A DNA stretch of 64,000 nt from Fistularia commersonii (lineage: Eukaryota > Chordata > Actinopteri > Syngnathiformes > Fistulariidae). The position numbers and the translations under genes are program-made. Shown piece after piece: positions 32,905 to 47,100 of this stretch. Location of the stretch: assembly GCA_037954325.1 (NCBI GenBank), contig JBBMNZ010000035.1, positions 4,066,001-4,130,000 on the forward strand, in the 5' to 3' direction. The notes under the pieces were generated by a model. That model worked only from the letters and a program-made list of their open reading frames with translations, made no database searches and was not told the DNA's origin. Numbering within the stretch: position 1 is the first letter of the stretch; each line of letters starts with the position of its first letter.

Positions 32905-34493
32905 TAGTTTAACTGAAAATTTCAAAGGAAAACTTGCTGTGGGGCTTCAAGTTCGTTCAAATAATCCCGCTGGATCAATGTTTAAAAGCTAAATAAAGGT
33001 ATAAATCACACCGTGCATGCAGCCTTTGCATCCATGACAGTACAGACTTTAAAAGGCAGGATTTTTGTGCAGTTCTTACTCCTTCCCTCAAAACTGTGTT
33101 AATGGCGCCATCTAGTGGTGAAAACGCTAATTGCAGGAACGCCGAGTTAATTTAAGGTGAACCTATAAAATTCCCACCACCACCCTGCACATACACAAAA
33201 TCACAAATTGGATATTACCCCCCCCCCCCAAGGATTTTTGTTGCATTTTCACTTTTTTTTCCCCCACATACAGGTTTTCAAATGTGATTCTTTTTGATGG
33301 ATCGTGAATCACGTGACCCCATTCACAAGGATCTGGCACTGAGTTGATTTGATTTTCCCAAGCTGTGCAGATAACCCGCACCCTTTTTCTATCTAGGCAA
33401 GTGATCCGTTGGAAAAAAAAAAAAAAATTGTGACAATGCAAAGCGACTCATATCTTTTCATGGAAATATTCTGCTACTGAAACCCACCTCTGGGTTTACT
33501 CCTGACCAGAAGTGGAGGGAACGTGGCAGTCCTGCCCCCTTGCAGCTTCCCCCGGGAAGGAAGGGGCGGGGGTGAAGATGGAAGCACCGACGTGTCCAAA
33601 GCTGCGCTTCGAGAGCCCCTAAATCAGAAATCACATCTGGACCTCTTTGGATTGCTCTCTTTCGGTCGTTGGACGGGGAACGACCTGGATTCGTTGATCT
33701 GCTGCCAAAAAGTTGTCAGAGAAACAAATCCACACAGAGTCATGAGGGGAAAACAAACTCATCGTTGGCTGAGGATCAATGTCCGGAGCGGTCCCGGGAG
33801 GATGGCCCCGCAGTCCTCTGCATACCTGAGGGCCCGTCAGGAAAACCTTAAATGTTAGTGGACACAGATGACACCTCGAGGTGAATTATTTATTATCACT
33901 TTTTTTTATTTTATCGGGGAATCCACAAGTACTTTAAAAGAAGGTTATACAGCGCTGTACATGTGGGAGGCCGGGCAGACTCGGCCGGTCGTGTCGCCTC
34001 CCTTTAAATACTATTCATATTTAAATGTTCTACAATCTTATCATGATACAGTGATACAATAAAAGCTTGTGTAACTGGTCCTGCAGCTTCTCTGATATGT
34101 CGGTAATATTTCTGTCGGGACTGTTGTTTCCATGTGATGTTTTCTTTTTCTCCCCCCCCCCCCCGAAAAAAGAGGAATGTAAAAAAAAGAAGAAAAAAAT
34201 AGAAAAAAAAAAAAGACCAATCAGGAGGCAGAAACTGCCCGGCTGTGTGGCTCCTGCTTCGCTCGCACGTTAGAGAGAAAGAGACCAGAGAGGAAGAGGA
34301 GTGGGGGGGTTCGGGTGTCATGTTCTGGAGGCTGGTCCGCCGTGGAAACGGACACCAGTTCATTAGTGGTTTCTTTTTTTCTTTGCAGAGGAGCGCGAGT
34401 TCTGCTTTGTGCGTTCCGCTACTTTTGACTCTTCCTGTGTCCGAGCCTTCGTCGCCTTCCCTCCCTCCCTCCCTCCCTCCCCCCACGACCGGC

Positions 34494-37400
34494 TCACTTC
34501 CATAGCTGCGTGCTCAGAGTCTGGCCGGATCCGGAGGCGGCCCAACCGCCCATGGCCGACGGCTGCCCGAAGGCCATCTGACCGCCGGCGCTGTTGAGAG
34601 CCAAGCCCGACATCTGCTGGTTCACCTGTGGAGGGGAGAGGACGAAGAGTAGCACTGAAAAAGACGTACAAATCCGACCCCTGCTGGCAATTATTCATAT
34701 AAAAAATAAAAAAAAGGAAAAAAACAAATGTATCACATGACCTCAAATTGCAGAGTTTGTAGAGTGACGTTTCTTGAGACCCTCAACTGTCAGAGGATAT
34801 ATTACACAATACTTTCATATTCATACTCATAGAGTCAAAGGGTTCTCTCTATTTTTTTTTAAATTGAGTTATTTTTGTGGACAAATGTGTTGCCCTAAAT
34901 TAGGTCCGCGTGGCTCTTTGGAGAGCTGCTCTTTCAAGGTCAACGCGCCCACAGAGAGAGGGTGGTAAAATTATCTGCACCAACGACGTTAATTCAAGGC
35001 CTGTGAGAACGGTTGAAGGGCTAACTTAGACCAACATGCCAACCTCTGGTCAACCGACGGTAATCCAAACCCGTGCCTGGACAGGTGTAATCCTCAGCAT
35101 CCTCACAGCTAGTGGAAATTATCATTCGGTCTCTGGGTTTCGCCCACAACGCTTAGTAGAGCTTTATAAGTGTACCGTTCTGCATTCTGCTGCCACCCAA
35201 CGGCGGCAGGGAAATTGCAGCAAAGTGCTTGAGATATCAGTTGCTGGACGCACTGGGTGCGGCCCTGATGTGTGACAAGAGAGAGCACACACCTCCCAGC
35301 GACAAACCAACAATGGTTCCTGGGCGGCTGTTATGCAACGCGGTTCCTTGTAATCATGTTACAGTAAGAATTCTCTCCCCCCCCTGTGTTTCTGCAATGA
35401 TGAGCTGATTTACGCTGCTTGAAAGTGTGATCAGCGTTCCTTTATTTTGCAATAAGTTGTGTGGCAGCTATTGTGAAACCCCAGGGCACAAGCTCTTTTA
35501 TTGATTATAATATAATGATTGAAGGAGTTGCTTCAGAACTGCAAACGTGACACGGTAACAGGTTGGCAATGGGTTTTACAGAAACAAACGACAAAGTGAT
35601 TGAGCTTCACAGAGAGCTGTGCCCCTTTTCTGTTGAAAATGTTTTATTTAATGTGATCGGTGGGTAAAAAAGGACATCCTGGGTGATGCATTTTTAAGAA
35701 CTGATCGCTTGTGAACTTCCAAACATCAAACAGAGATGGCATATGGCTGACTTTGCTCAGAAAAAGCACTAATTGTCTTTGCTGAAAGAGGAAGAAAATA
35801 CTATACTCTTTTCTTGTGACTGGTTATTTATACAGGCTGCTTCTAATATCATATATAAAACCCAGTCTTCCCTGTTCTCACGTAAACCAAACCACAACTT
35901 CTCAGCCGTGAGTAAACTGTTCATTTAAACCTGTAATTAGCATTGACAGCGTAATGGTGTGCGCACAGCTAAGCTAGTATCGCTAAGCCCGTGATTGACA
36001 GCTCGATATGGCGAGGGGAGGTTCGTACCTGAGCCATGTTCCACTGAGCCTGCTGCCCGGGCTGGATGGCGTACATGCCCTGGGCGGGCACCATGCCCGC
36101 GGCCATGGGGCCGGCCTGCGGGGCCATCATCCTGGGGGCCATGCCCATCACGCCGCTCGCGGGAGCGTTTCCCATGAAGCCGTTGGGCACCGTCATTCCG
36201 ACCATCATGCCCGGACTGGGACCCATCATGGCGGCTCCGCTCTGCGCCATCATAGCCCCCATGACCGTCGTAGGCGGCATGGCCGTGCCCATGCCGGGGA
36301 AGGCCTGGTAACCGGCGGCGGCCTGGACGGGAAACTGCATCTGAGAGGCTCCCATGAACATGCCAGCTGAGGAGAGAGGGACATGAAGGACAGATGGATG
36401 AGCACATACGTGCTTGGATGGACACTTAAAGGGTTCAAAGTTCTCACTTCCATGTGTGGTACCTTCTAATGCTAATGCTAAGTCTCCAGTAGCACTGAAA
36501 TGACACATGGCGTTGTGCAAAAATAGACAGACCTACGGAGTTCGGAGTATTTAACACGCTGAAATACGTTTCAATCGACACAAAAATATGGCAGACTTTA
36601 CCCCGTTTTTACAGCTCTCGTGCCATCCCAACTTCCCGCTGCACATCAGTTTGCCACTTTTCTCGCCATTTTACGGCGGCGACGTCACGTACCATCAGGT
36701 TCTGGTGGGAATAATCTACCGAGGTCTTCCTTGTGAAAGGGGTTCTGTTTCCACAGAGTATCTCAGCAATGAAAAGACGATTGTGTTCTGGCGACACGTT
36801 CCCACAACCACAGAATCCGTTCTGTCTTTCGACAGATTTTTGGTCCGACACCACTCTCACAACGTCAACAAATGAAACACACGTCAACTAGGAAGTCTCC
36901 ATGTTGAGACCCGGTGGAGAAGCTCCTTACCAGCGGGGGCCTGCTGTGACATGCTATTGGTCCCGTACAGGGACAGGATGGAGTCCTTAGACAGCGGTTT
37001 CTTCGCACCGTCCTCCGTCTTGGCGCCACTGCTGCTGTCGCTGAACAGATCCAGGTCTCCCTGCCCGGACCCCGAGCCGGCGCCGCCTCCACCCCCGCCC
37101 CCTGTCGCCGGGGCTTGTGTTGGAGTGCTGGCCGCGTTACTGGAGCTCACCTGAAGGACATTGTATGTGTAAAGTCAGTTTGACACCCGGTGCCTTAGAC
37201 CGACCACGGGGCAAAAAATAAAACGTAACGACGAGGAAGAATTACGAAACGCAAGTTTCACACACGGGCGTGCAGAAGTTATTTGTTCCATCAACACGGC
37301 GGAGAACAAAAAGTGATGTGAAATACCACTGGAGAAGGCGGCGGGACAAATACTAAACATGCGTGGAAATGTATGGACATTTGTTTGTTCAGGCAAACAA

Positions 37401-40400
37401 AACACTCCCAACGCTGAACGCCTGACATTTGATCTATTTTTACGCTGAGCAATAAGATGGGTTGGGGGGGAGAAAAGAAGCCCATAACTGATGAATAACA
37501 AGACTATTTCTTTCAGCTGCTGTGTTTGGCTGGGTGTGTGTGTGTGTCCACTGCACGTCATGTGCTGCTCTCTGCCTCAGGGCTTTTAACTGCTTCTCCC
37601 TTGTGACTTTCTCATCCTCTCTCTTTGATTTTGTTTCAGAGTTCCTCAGAACAGCCCTCACAGCCTCGTTCCCCTTGTGAGGCCCAACCCGTTGCCGCCC
37701 GTCTCTTTCATTTTTTGCCGTGTGTTTTCTCTTTCCTCGGTGGGACGGGGGCTTACCTGAGGGAACTGAGCTGCCGGCGTGGATACGGGTAGGGGGTTGG
37801 ACACCATGGGGCCAAATATATCCAGGTCGTTGTTCTGGCTCGTGCTCGTGCTCCCATTGTTTGTCGATGCGGCTGCCGGTGCGTCTGAGGCAGAAAGTGA
37901 AAAAACTGGTTTGGGGAAGGGAAAATTACACTCGGTGAAGCACAGATGTCGACACAGGAGTGGTTAGCCGGCTTCCTTCGCGGAGAGAAAGATGTGAGTA
38001 CGAACCCACTGGCTCGTGGAGGCCTTTAGAAATGAGGTTGGATCCCCCCCCCTCTTCCCTGAGGTGGTTTCTCTACCTTCTTCCCACAGCCCAAAAAAAC
38101 CCGAAGACTAAATTGTCCGTAGGTATGAGAGGCTGAATGGTTGGTTGCCTCATTGGTAGCTCTGTGACTGACAGGTGATGGGTCCAGGTTAAATGCTGCC
38201 CCCCCGTGACCCTATTAGCAGGATAAGCTGCGTAGAAAACCTATGGATTGGACTACAACAGATTTAGGTCTTCTGATGCGACTTCCACTTCACCAACACG
38301 CTGCGTGAAATAGACGACGGATTACTGTCGAGAAGTGAGACAAGCGGAGACATTCGTCCAGAGCTGTGCAGGCAGACGGCGGCACAGTTAAAAAATTTAT
38401 CAGCTCGCCTTTGCGGCCTAATCTACAATGGGGCGACAATAACTGCAAACAAGCTGTCTCCATAAATAATTCAAACTCCCCCCTGGCCCAATGTTCAACA
38501 TGGTAATAAGTCGTATTAAAAAAGTGAACGTCAACACAATGAGAGTGCGGTGAAGAGGTGCCGTCCACACGCCAGGCCTTGTTTGAGAAAAAAATGGAGT
38601 TTGCTTTGGACAGAAGGTGCTACACGCTTCAGTCATGTGGTGATGGGTTTTCAAGGAATCGACCGGGGCGTGGCTTGAGGTTAAACCCCCTCAACGGCAA
38701 ATACCGAAAACAATCAACCGCCATCGAACTGGCGGGCTGTGGCTTGCATTAACGCTGACGGACTTCGAGAAAAAAAGAAAAAGAAAGTGCTGATTTAGGG
38801 GTCGGAGTGGGGGAACAAGAAGTTCCAAGTCGGCTTGTGAACCTCCGCAGCTGAGTCAGCAGTTAGGACTTCCTCAAAGGCCCGTGCAGCGGTGTAGGTT
38901 CTTGGACGTGAAGCAGTCTTTGAATTTGTAGCAACGTAAAGAAGAAAACCATGGTGCCGGACAACGCGGACATGTTTGCTGCCCGACAGCAGAACAGAAT
39001 GGTGGGTTCTCTCGTCGGAGATTCCAGTCACGGTTCCATGCCAACTCTAAAACAGCCTGCGACCCGTCACATAAACAACAAATTACTCAGGATGCTGTTT
39101 GTTTACAACATTCAGGCTGTTCTATAAACACAGGCCTTATCTTCCCACCATTTTCATTCAAAAACTTTCAGCTCATTCACAGAAAAATAGCGAGGGAGAA
39201 TCCTAAACGCTGCAGGCAAGACACCCACAAAGGCAATTATTTGCACTTGCTGGAGCCGCAGGCCGGTCTGGTCAAAGTGTCCAGCTTGCAGATCAACAGT
39301 CAACATTCATCTGAGGGGTGACGTGTCTCTACCAACTAAAAGGCTTGCAGTTTCGCCCCGCTACCTTTTTTTTGGTATTTGGGGGTAAGAAACATCAACA
39401 AGCAGTCAGAAAACCACTATTCAAAAGGTCTTTTCTGAAAGAAAAAGTTCTTTTTCAACAGCTTTCGATCAAATTTAGGCCCTCCTCATCTCCTGCAACA
39501 CAATAATGCTGATCATCCTTCCTTAAAAAAAGCAGAAAACACAAATACTCAAATCAAACACAAGCATGCTTTTCCCCCATTGGGTGAGATCAAAAACAGG
39601 ATATATCATATACCGCCAAGACTGGATAGGAATAAGGACGATTTTACTGCATGTTAAATAATGTTTTTTTTTTCTCCATAATTCACATCAGCGTTGCGAC
39701 CAGAGACACTCACCGAGGCCTAGAAGGTTGACAGAGGGTTCTGAGGTCTTAGCCGGGCTGATTTTGGGTACGGGCCTGGACTCTTCTGTCTTTAAGACAA
39801 AATCATTCACACCGTTTGGTTTAAAAACTAAAAGGAACTTAATTTCATAAACCAACACAGAGAAGCTGGCTCTGCGAGGCTCTCCTCCTCAGAGGCTGCC
39901 AACATGATACTTACCTTGTTGTAAGAGGACACCTTGCTCCCCCTGTCTTTCTCCTTCTCTTTCTTGCTATCTTTTGGCTAAAACAAAACAATAAGAGAAG
40001 AGAAAGCTAAGCCACTGCACACACAGAAACGCGCGGTGCAACGTGCACACTTGACGTGAGCGGTGAGAAAAGTGAAACGTGAAACCTACGCTGCCTCCGT
40101 TGGTCACATTCTTGCTGTAGTACTTCTTCTTCTCGTATTTATCCCTGATGAAGAATTCAACAGCTCTGGGGCCGAAGTTAAGGGGGACGGAAACAACAGG
40201 AAATAAAACAAAACATACAATTTTGAGAGGGAGGGAGATGCATTAGGGCTACAGTCACAATCATAAGGTTGATTTTTCCAAACTCTCAATCTCGAAAACT
40301 CCCAGTGGCGGATGCAACTACACAAATATAACTTGGAAACAATTGAGTCCTATTTGTGTGACGGTGAAGGATACTGGTCTGTTTGAGGTCTTCTGAAGTT

Positions 40401-42837
40401 TTCTGGAAGGTTGGCCTCGTAAAGCAGCCGGGCCTTGGTGTTCCCCATGTCTTGTATACTCTGGGGGAGAGGAAACGCAGAAGGCGTCAATAGGGCCGCG
40501 TCAATAGGGCCGCGTGAAAGCGCCGCTCATCCTGTCATGGTGCGAGGCTCATCCAGGTTCTCGTCACTAGCGTAGAAGCAGCGGTTTTCATTTTCGTTAT
40601 AACGGACTGCCAGGAACACTCTTCTGCAAATATTGTGAGGCAACATGTATGAGCATATCTAGACAAATTGAACAATTAAAAAAAAAAAAGAAGGAAATAT
40701 GAAAGGAAAACAACTTTGTTAATTTTTTTTTAATCTAACCAAAACACTCTTTTTGGGGAACAATGATAATGCCTATGCGGGTGATTCTACGCTGAATTAT
40801 CTTAAAGAGAATCCACTCTGCTGCGGATAGATAGTTTATCAACGACTTCCAGGTGTAACATTTGCATTCGACTTTGGAGCCACGAGCCTGGAAACATACA
40901 CCACCAGCGAGAAGAGTGTCCGATTCTGAGCAGGAACAAGCATGAAGTCCAAGAAGGTTGCTTTTCAGCTTACCAATGAAACCGAGAAAGAACTTTGATC
41001 CAATAAAGCGGATGAGATCCACAAAAATCAATCCCAGGATCCATGTTGAGACACTTCCTCCTTCATCCCTCACACAATCTCGGAATCCCAGAGCGAGGGA
41101 AAGCCTCTCTGGTCTGACACAACCCACTTCTGACGTTATTTTATCTTTATGATTAGATGGTAACTGTAGTAAATACATACAATCTTCTCTCGGTCTGTCA
41201 GTTTGTTGAAAGTCTGTCTTTACGGGTTACGTATTGACAGCGCATCATGAAAAGAGCAACGCAGATTCAGCTTTGATAACAGAGGGCTGTTTTCACATTG
41301 ATTCGACCTCAAAGTGAGGTTGACACAAATGACGTATGACCTCACAGCCGGGGAAAATCTTAGTCAAACAAGAACAGTATTTGCAGTCGTTGCATAGCTG
41401 ATGGATGACTACATGATCAAATCGTGGGAGGAATAAGAGCCACTTTTTGTGGGGGAAAAAAAGTCGAGCGAAAATGATCATTACAGAGCATCGAAGACAG
41501 TCTGAATCTTTAACAACACCACCACAGTCACCAGAATTGGGTCAAAGACATCTGCTAGTCTGATACCCAACACCAACAGATGGGTAGTTTTTATTTCACA
41601 GTCTTGTCAGATACATGAGGATATTCGAGAGAGGAAAAAAAGATGTTTCCCATGTGAAATCATGCCTTGGGTATTTACACGAACACCAATGCACATGTTG
41701 GAAACCTGCAATTATGGTTACCTCAGTACAAATATACAATGATACAACAGCATGCAGACAGCCTCTGTCAAATCTCATTACGGGGTGACTTGTTATGACG
41801 GAGCCAAACTAGCTATTAGACAGAGGAATCTTGGCCACCGCAGTGCAGATTTCAACCAATCTCTGGTTAAAACTGCAGCCCACAACTCCATTGACTTGCC
41901 TCAAGTCTAGCGACACTTTTTCTTTTTTGCAAATCCCCCTTTAAAGCAGCGGGGGTGTTGAAAATTCAGTACTGTCACATGTCACAGTTTTTACCTCCAA
42001 AGACCTGCGCCCACATGCTTGACCATCACATTTTGGGATCAACTTAAAGATACCGTACTTTGGACTTTCTCAAAAAGCAGATCATGTTAAGATAAGCCAA
42101 GATAGCAACAAGAAATTAAACATGGGTGCCAAGCAAGAGCTCGGGTCTTGGGGGGGTCAATATACCAAGTATCACCAAGGACTCTGGATGAAAACAAATG
42201 ACAATTCCAGCGGATTCCCATGACAACGAGCTAGCACCTGGATCTGATCTGAGGTCCACTGGTCCAGGTTGACGGACTTCACTCTGGATATGTGAACGCC
42301 CAGGTTCCTGTGGATGCCGGCGCACCGGATGCAGATAAACACCCCTAGATTCCACGATGCCCATCTGGGACCTGAAGTAGGGAGGCATAAAGAGAAGAGG
42401 GAGGGAAAATAATCGATCGGGTTTTGAATGGATGACTAACGACTACTTTGAAGGACGTGAAACACGGCGTGGCTTGAGGTCTTCTTCTGAGAGAGAAGAA
42501 GAAGTCTGATGGCTGCTGACAGCCGAACGGAAGAGAAGTTAGCTTGCGAGTTAGCCACTTAGTTTAGCTGTAGGGGCTCGGTGTCAGCTGACTAGCCTGA
42601 GCCTGTTACACACCTGGCGGTTAGCTTTAGTACAGCTAACCGACGCGGATGCTACACCGAAGCTAGTTACCGGTAACCCCACCCCCCTACCCCCACCGTC
42701 GACGGCGTAAAGGTCGCACCTTTCGCCTCGCAGTCGGCGCAGTACTTGTTGTCGTCCTCCCTCAACATTTTGGAGAGAATGGCCTGGTGCTGCTCGTTGA
42801 GTTTCTGGGCCTTCTCTCTCTCCGAGCGGGTCGCCAT
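34494..42837 (-). CDS. smap1: Stromal membrane-associated protein 1 (ArfGAP), 456 aa
   Basis: Ten coding exons on the - strand: 42837-42720, 42371-42238, 40460-40375, 40165-40090, 39977-39915, 39789-39714, 37884-37757, 37150-36931, 36366-36029 and 34625-34494. They sum to 1371 bp, all GT/AG. The ArfGAP zinc finger is C33-x2-C36-x16-C53-x2-C56, with the catalytic arginine at R61 (IHRNLGVHISRVKSVNLDQW). A Lys-rich stretch lies at about 138-158. The clathrin box LLGLD (181-185) is split across exons 6 and 7. DLDIFGP and the SKDSILSLYG motif follow, then a Met/Gly-rich region and the C-terminus QTLSTQLWK. The MATRS start, DLDIFGPM and TQLWK end favour SMAP1 over SMAP2. Known role: GTPase activation of Arf6 in clathrin-dependent endocytosis. 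The last three coding exons lie inside U2. Confidence 0.96.
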
Positions 42838-43047
42838 GTTCGCGGCTTCGGCGGTACCTGTTAACCTTCACCGTTCGTTTCTTTTAAAAAGAGCTCAACC
42901 GTTCGCCGGTCACCAGTCGAAAGCAGGCTCGGATAAAAAAGACCATAATCAGAGGAGCGGACGCCTCTGGCTGGTATGAGAACACCCGGAACCGGAATCC
43001 TTTCTCCGCCCACAGGAATTCTGGAGCTGACGCAGCGCCCGCGTCTG

Positions 43048-43070
43048 ATTGGACGAAGGCTCTGACGTCA
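43048..43070. promoter_or_regulatory. CCAAT and CRE motifs in the smap1 promoter
   Basis: ATTGG (reverse CCAAT) at 43048-43052 and the palindromic cAMP-response element TGACGTCA at 43063-43070, about 210-235 bases upstream of the smap1 ATG. The nearby sequence is GC-richer than its surroundings and fits a housekeeping promoter. Confidence 0.55.
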
Positions 43071-43099
43071 GCTGACGCAGAGATTTCTCGTCACGTAAC

Positions 43100-44173
43100 C
43101 AGAGTAACGCCAAGAGTTTCACAGGAAATGAAGTGTCGCTATACTTATTTCAAAATCAGTATTGATGACGAAAACCCAAATGTGTGAAATGTAAAAAATA
43201 TATAATACCTAGTAAAAACCTAATAATAAATACTACAAATAAATCGTTTTTATGGTCTAGTTCAGAAGCGCAGTAAAGGTTGATCATGTGTCAACTGTCA
43301 GTTAATCTCAATTTTGTCTTTCATTTAACCACTTTTTATCATCACAAAAAATATGAATCATGAAGATGAACTACCTGAAAAAAATCAATGCCCCAAATAC
43401 TGCGGGGGGGCTATGAAGCTTGTTGGCTAAAAGATGAGGTGCAATCACGATGAACTTATCACTGTGAAGGTGGCAGGAAACTACATTTGAATCAGTGAGG
43501 GTCAGGACATGATGGGTTAAAGTCAGGAGAGTAAACTTTTATTTTGTTTGAAGTAACTTGGAATTATTATGGCTAAAGATATTCAAATAACTCTTCTGGG
43601 GAGCTACATTAACTATTCAATAAGAAGAAGTCAAAGCCACATTATGACTATCACTATTCTATCTAAACAATTCCAAAAAAAGTTGAATTAATCAAGCCAA
43701 AAAAAAAAGGAAATTTTTAAGAGTATTTGTCATAAAATTGTACAGAGTTCGATGACCAGAATCGCTTCTGCCATAGTTTTTTCAAAATGATTAAAATGTT
43801 TATTGAACTTAAGCATGGTTGTACACTTTTAAAGTCTACTTCTTCATCAAACAAGTTTTTTTAAAGTACAAATAAATGCTCTGAAAGATCATGATCTAGT
43901 ATGTCACAGCTAAAATATCCCTACTAAAATGTAGAGTTTCTCAAAAAGAGAATCATGTTTTAAATGTACTAAGCTAAAAAATAACATGTATATACATATA
44001 CATATACATATATATATATTTACAACATGCAGTAAAACACAAGCCTCTGTGCTTTCCAGGCACAGTATCTTCCCATCAGCTCACACAGATAATGACAGTG
44101 CAGCACAGGCAGCCTCCGGATTAGAATTACAGGCGGATAAGTGAGCACTTGAGATGCCTAATGCACCGCTGCC
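43100..44173. other. Intergenic region smap1-cenpk
   Basis: A/T-rich, with no gene. A - strand AATAAA at 43799-43804 is the likely cenpk poly(A) signal, about 370 bases after its stop codon. A short (TA)-rich stretch lies at 43985-44020. Confidence 0.55.
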
Positions 44174-47100
44174 TCAGAGAAAGGTTTCCAGGCGGATCTT
44201 GAAGTGATTCTCCTGGTGCCTGACGGCGATCGAATGGCGGAGGAGCAACTCGACGTACGGCGGCCAGAAGGTGGAGTCTAGGGTCACGTAAGGGTCGTGT
44301 GCGGTAGTCAAGGACTTGTTCATGAGCAGCTGCAGGGCAGAGAGGAAAGCGAGTATGTGTATATGTTTATATTTATGTATAAAGCATGTAAAGGATGTAA
44401 GACAGAAGTCAATAGAATTCCAAAATCCTATAAGAGACCATTAACTGCATTTGGATTTGTAATATTTGACTTCTTTGACAAGACAAGGGACAGCGATCAA
44501 ATGTGACAAAAGCTGTAAAAAGGGATGGAAAAAGAAAAAAAATAATCAGAGCTATGAATATGCTGGTATTTTTCACACTTTAAGTTTATAATAAAGTTGG
44601 CAGAATTCACCACAGGTTTGCAGAGCATAAGAAGTCAGCAAATGCCCCAGCTGTTGATTTCTTGTGGGCATGACCTTAATCTTTTTAGCTATTTCAAAAT
44701 GTCGTCACCCGTGAGCTACGACGACAAACAATATGGTTAATTAGCCTGTAACAAGCAGCACCACTTGACATCCATTTAACCTCACTTCAACAATGTCGGC
44801 ATCTGACCGAGTTCCTGCTGGGAACGAAAAAATAAGAAAATGATAGGGTATTTTACAGTGAAATTATTGATCTGCGTAGTTTTCTTGTAGGTCTGTCATG
44901 CCGTGAGCTTAAGGGTCAGTGCCAACCCCTGCAGAGGTGAGAGACAGGGTTCAATGTGGTTGGGTCACCTGTCACTCACACCGTTCACGCCCGCGTTCAA
45001 AGCTATGGACAATTCAGAGTCTTCAATGAACCTACTGACTATTTTTTTGGTCTGCAGGGGGGAAGACGGAGAACCTGGAAAATCCAGGTGGGAGGACATG
45101 GAGAGAACACAAAGAGAGAACCTGGTCGGCCAACAGAGATCAGGATAAGGATTTTTCCCGCCGGGAGAATTAGTGCTTGCCGCTGTACCGACCCATTTAA
45201 GGATTTTTCAACATTCTTTTGTAGTTATATTAAACAATGAGTGCATCAGTAGCAGGAGAAATTATTAAATGTCTTACTGGTTCATTATCACCAGCCACGA
45301 TAACAAATAAAAAATAAAAAATTAATGACCATCATCCAACAGTCCCTTTATGATTGATCAAAACCCACCTCGAGAATTTCGTTAAGTGACTTTAAATCTT
45401 CATGAACACCCTCTGGAACATTCTGTGAATAAAGAGAAGCACGAGAGGCTGCGTTAACATGCTGTGTGTATTCATTAGCAAAAGAGTATGGTACCGTCCC
45501 CATGGAGATAATAAGCCACCATACCTTCTTCTTTTTTGCAGCAAAATCCACCTGAGGAGGAGGAACATGCTTCTCCAGGATATTCCCCAGAGCCTCAGTC
45601 AGCCTCTCCTGGTAGGACTTCATTTTCTGGATCCTCTCCTTCACGTCCTGCAGCTCGCTGTGCGGAGGTGCGCCCACATTAAAACAAAAGTTAAACACTT
45701 CATTAAACAATAGGCCCATTCACAGAAAATTCAAACAAACACACCCGTGGCTTTTGTGATCTTTTTTTTCCCCCGTACATCAGTGGCTTTTGGTTCTTCG
45801 GTTCAGCAGAACTGAGCGGTCTAACTCACCTGTGCCCCGATGAATCCTCCTTTTCCCTCTGAAAGGATTTGACTTTGTCACTGACAGCGGCAAGGACCTG
45901 TTTTTGCTCCTCGAACCACTCTTGCTCACTGAAAAACAAGAGGGGACACTCAGATCGACCTGGGCGTACACTTCCACGAGAACAATGTGAATTCGCACAC
46001 TGTGTGCTCTGGAAAACAGATTGAGTTTTGCTTGAATATTCTTTTTTTTAATTTGTAAAAATCTCATATTCATTCTTGGATATTACTCTGACAGGAAACA
46101 TGAATTCCACAGTCTCATGACAGTCATCTAGTCATCTTGAATTAACAGATGTCAAAGTCATAAGGCACGCACAGTGATTAAAAAAAGGTTACGTACAGCC
46201 TTTTAGTTTGCATCACTTTCTCCTTCTTGGCTCGATAGCAAGACACAATCATCTCCAGCTCGGAGCACACCTTGAGCATCTGCAGAAGGCAAAGCGGAGA
46301 GAGGAAAAAAGAAGTATGTTGTGCAGCCAGAGCAGTTGACCTTCTGACAGATAAACGCACTAACACACACAAACATACCTCCTCTTTTCCAGCTTTAAGC
46401 AAAACTTCCTGATTTGATGGCAGCACTGCATGGAAGAACACACACAACACACAGGATGTAAAAAATATGCAGATAGATAAAACAAATAATGACATAAAAC
46501 TACCGATGCAGAAAATCGTCTCTGGAACTGGTTGTCACACTGTTCTTTTTACAAGTTAAATAGGGCTGAGTAAGGCACAGGCGGTCGTGTAAAATTCTTT
46601 CATTCATTATCTGCATCCCTTGTTCTTCACATGAGCATGGTCAGCTTTTCACTGGACATGTATCCTGTCAATAACAGGACCAGTGACTTCCATCCAACCA
46701 TTCACTCTCTCATTCACACCTGAATTAAAAAAGCAGTGGACAGACTTCGGATGAAGATTTGCAGATGTCACAATCAACAATAAATCACGGCTGTAATTTT
46801 GAACTTACTTTGAGGTTTCGCTGTCTGCCACTGCTTCATTTCAGCTTCTGTTGCAGTTAGCCTGGTGACCTGATAGAGAGAGAGAGACATTCACACATGA
46901 CATCAAATTATCCAGTTACTGAATAAAACCATTTAAACCTTGTGTTACCGCCCCGATATCACATATAGTTTAAGAAAAGTAGCAGGAGATTTAATGGAAA
47001 AATTCACCTGTCCACCTGAACTCCTGACTATCGTGTCACCAAAGATTTCTTTACACACATAGTGGTGTGACAAATAGTAGTCTGGCTTCAGATGTATAAT

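Larger units (their letters stand above)
29441..34493. other. U2 region between keratin copy 2 and the smap1 3' end
   Basis: Non-coding apart from the transposase remnant. It aligns with U1 except for a Tc1 fragment (30.77-31.62 kb) and a MITE (32.55-32.91 kb). On the - strand AATAAA at 33889-33894 is a candidate smap1 poly(A) signal, giving a 3' UTR of about 600 bases. Confidence 0.55.
24396..37540. repeat. Segmental duplication, unit 2 (U2)
   Basis: Second copy of the ~13 kb block. Its right boundary lies in a GT repeat (about 37531-37542) inside smap1 intron 7. Beyond that point the sequence is unique. U2 has its own Tc1 fragment, MITE and a 470-bp intronic insertion that U1 lacks. U1 has a SINE-like insertion, a ~400-bp tandem repeat and a CA array that U2 lacks. 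Confidence 0.9.

Noticed and set aside
44903..45240. Two overlapping frames in a cenpk intron
   Set aside because: Inside a common interspersed repeat, with no coding conservation expected.
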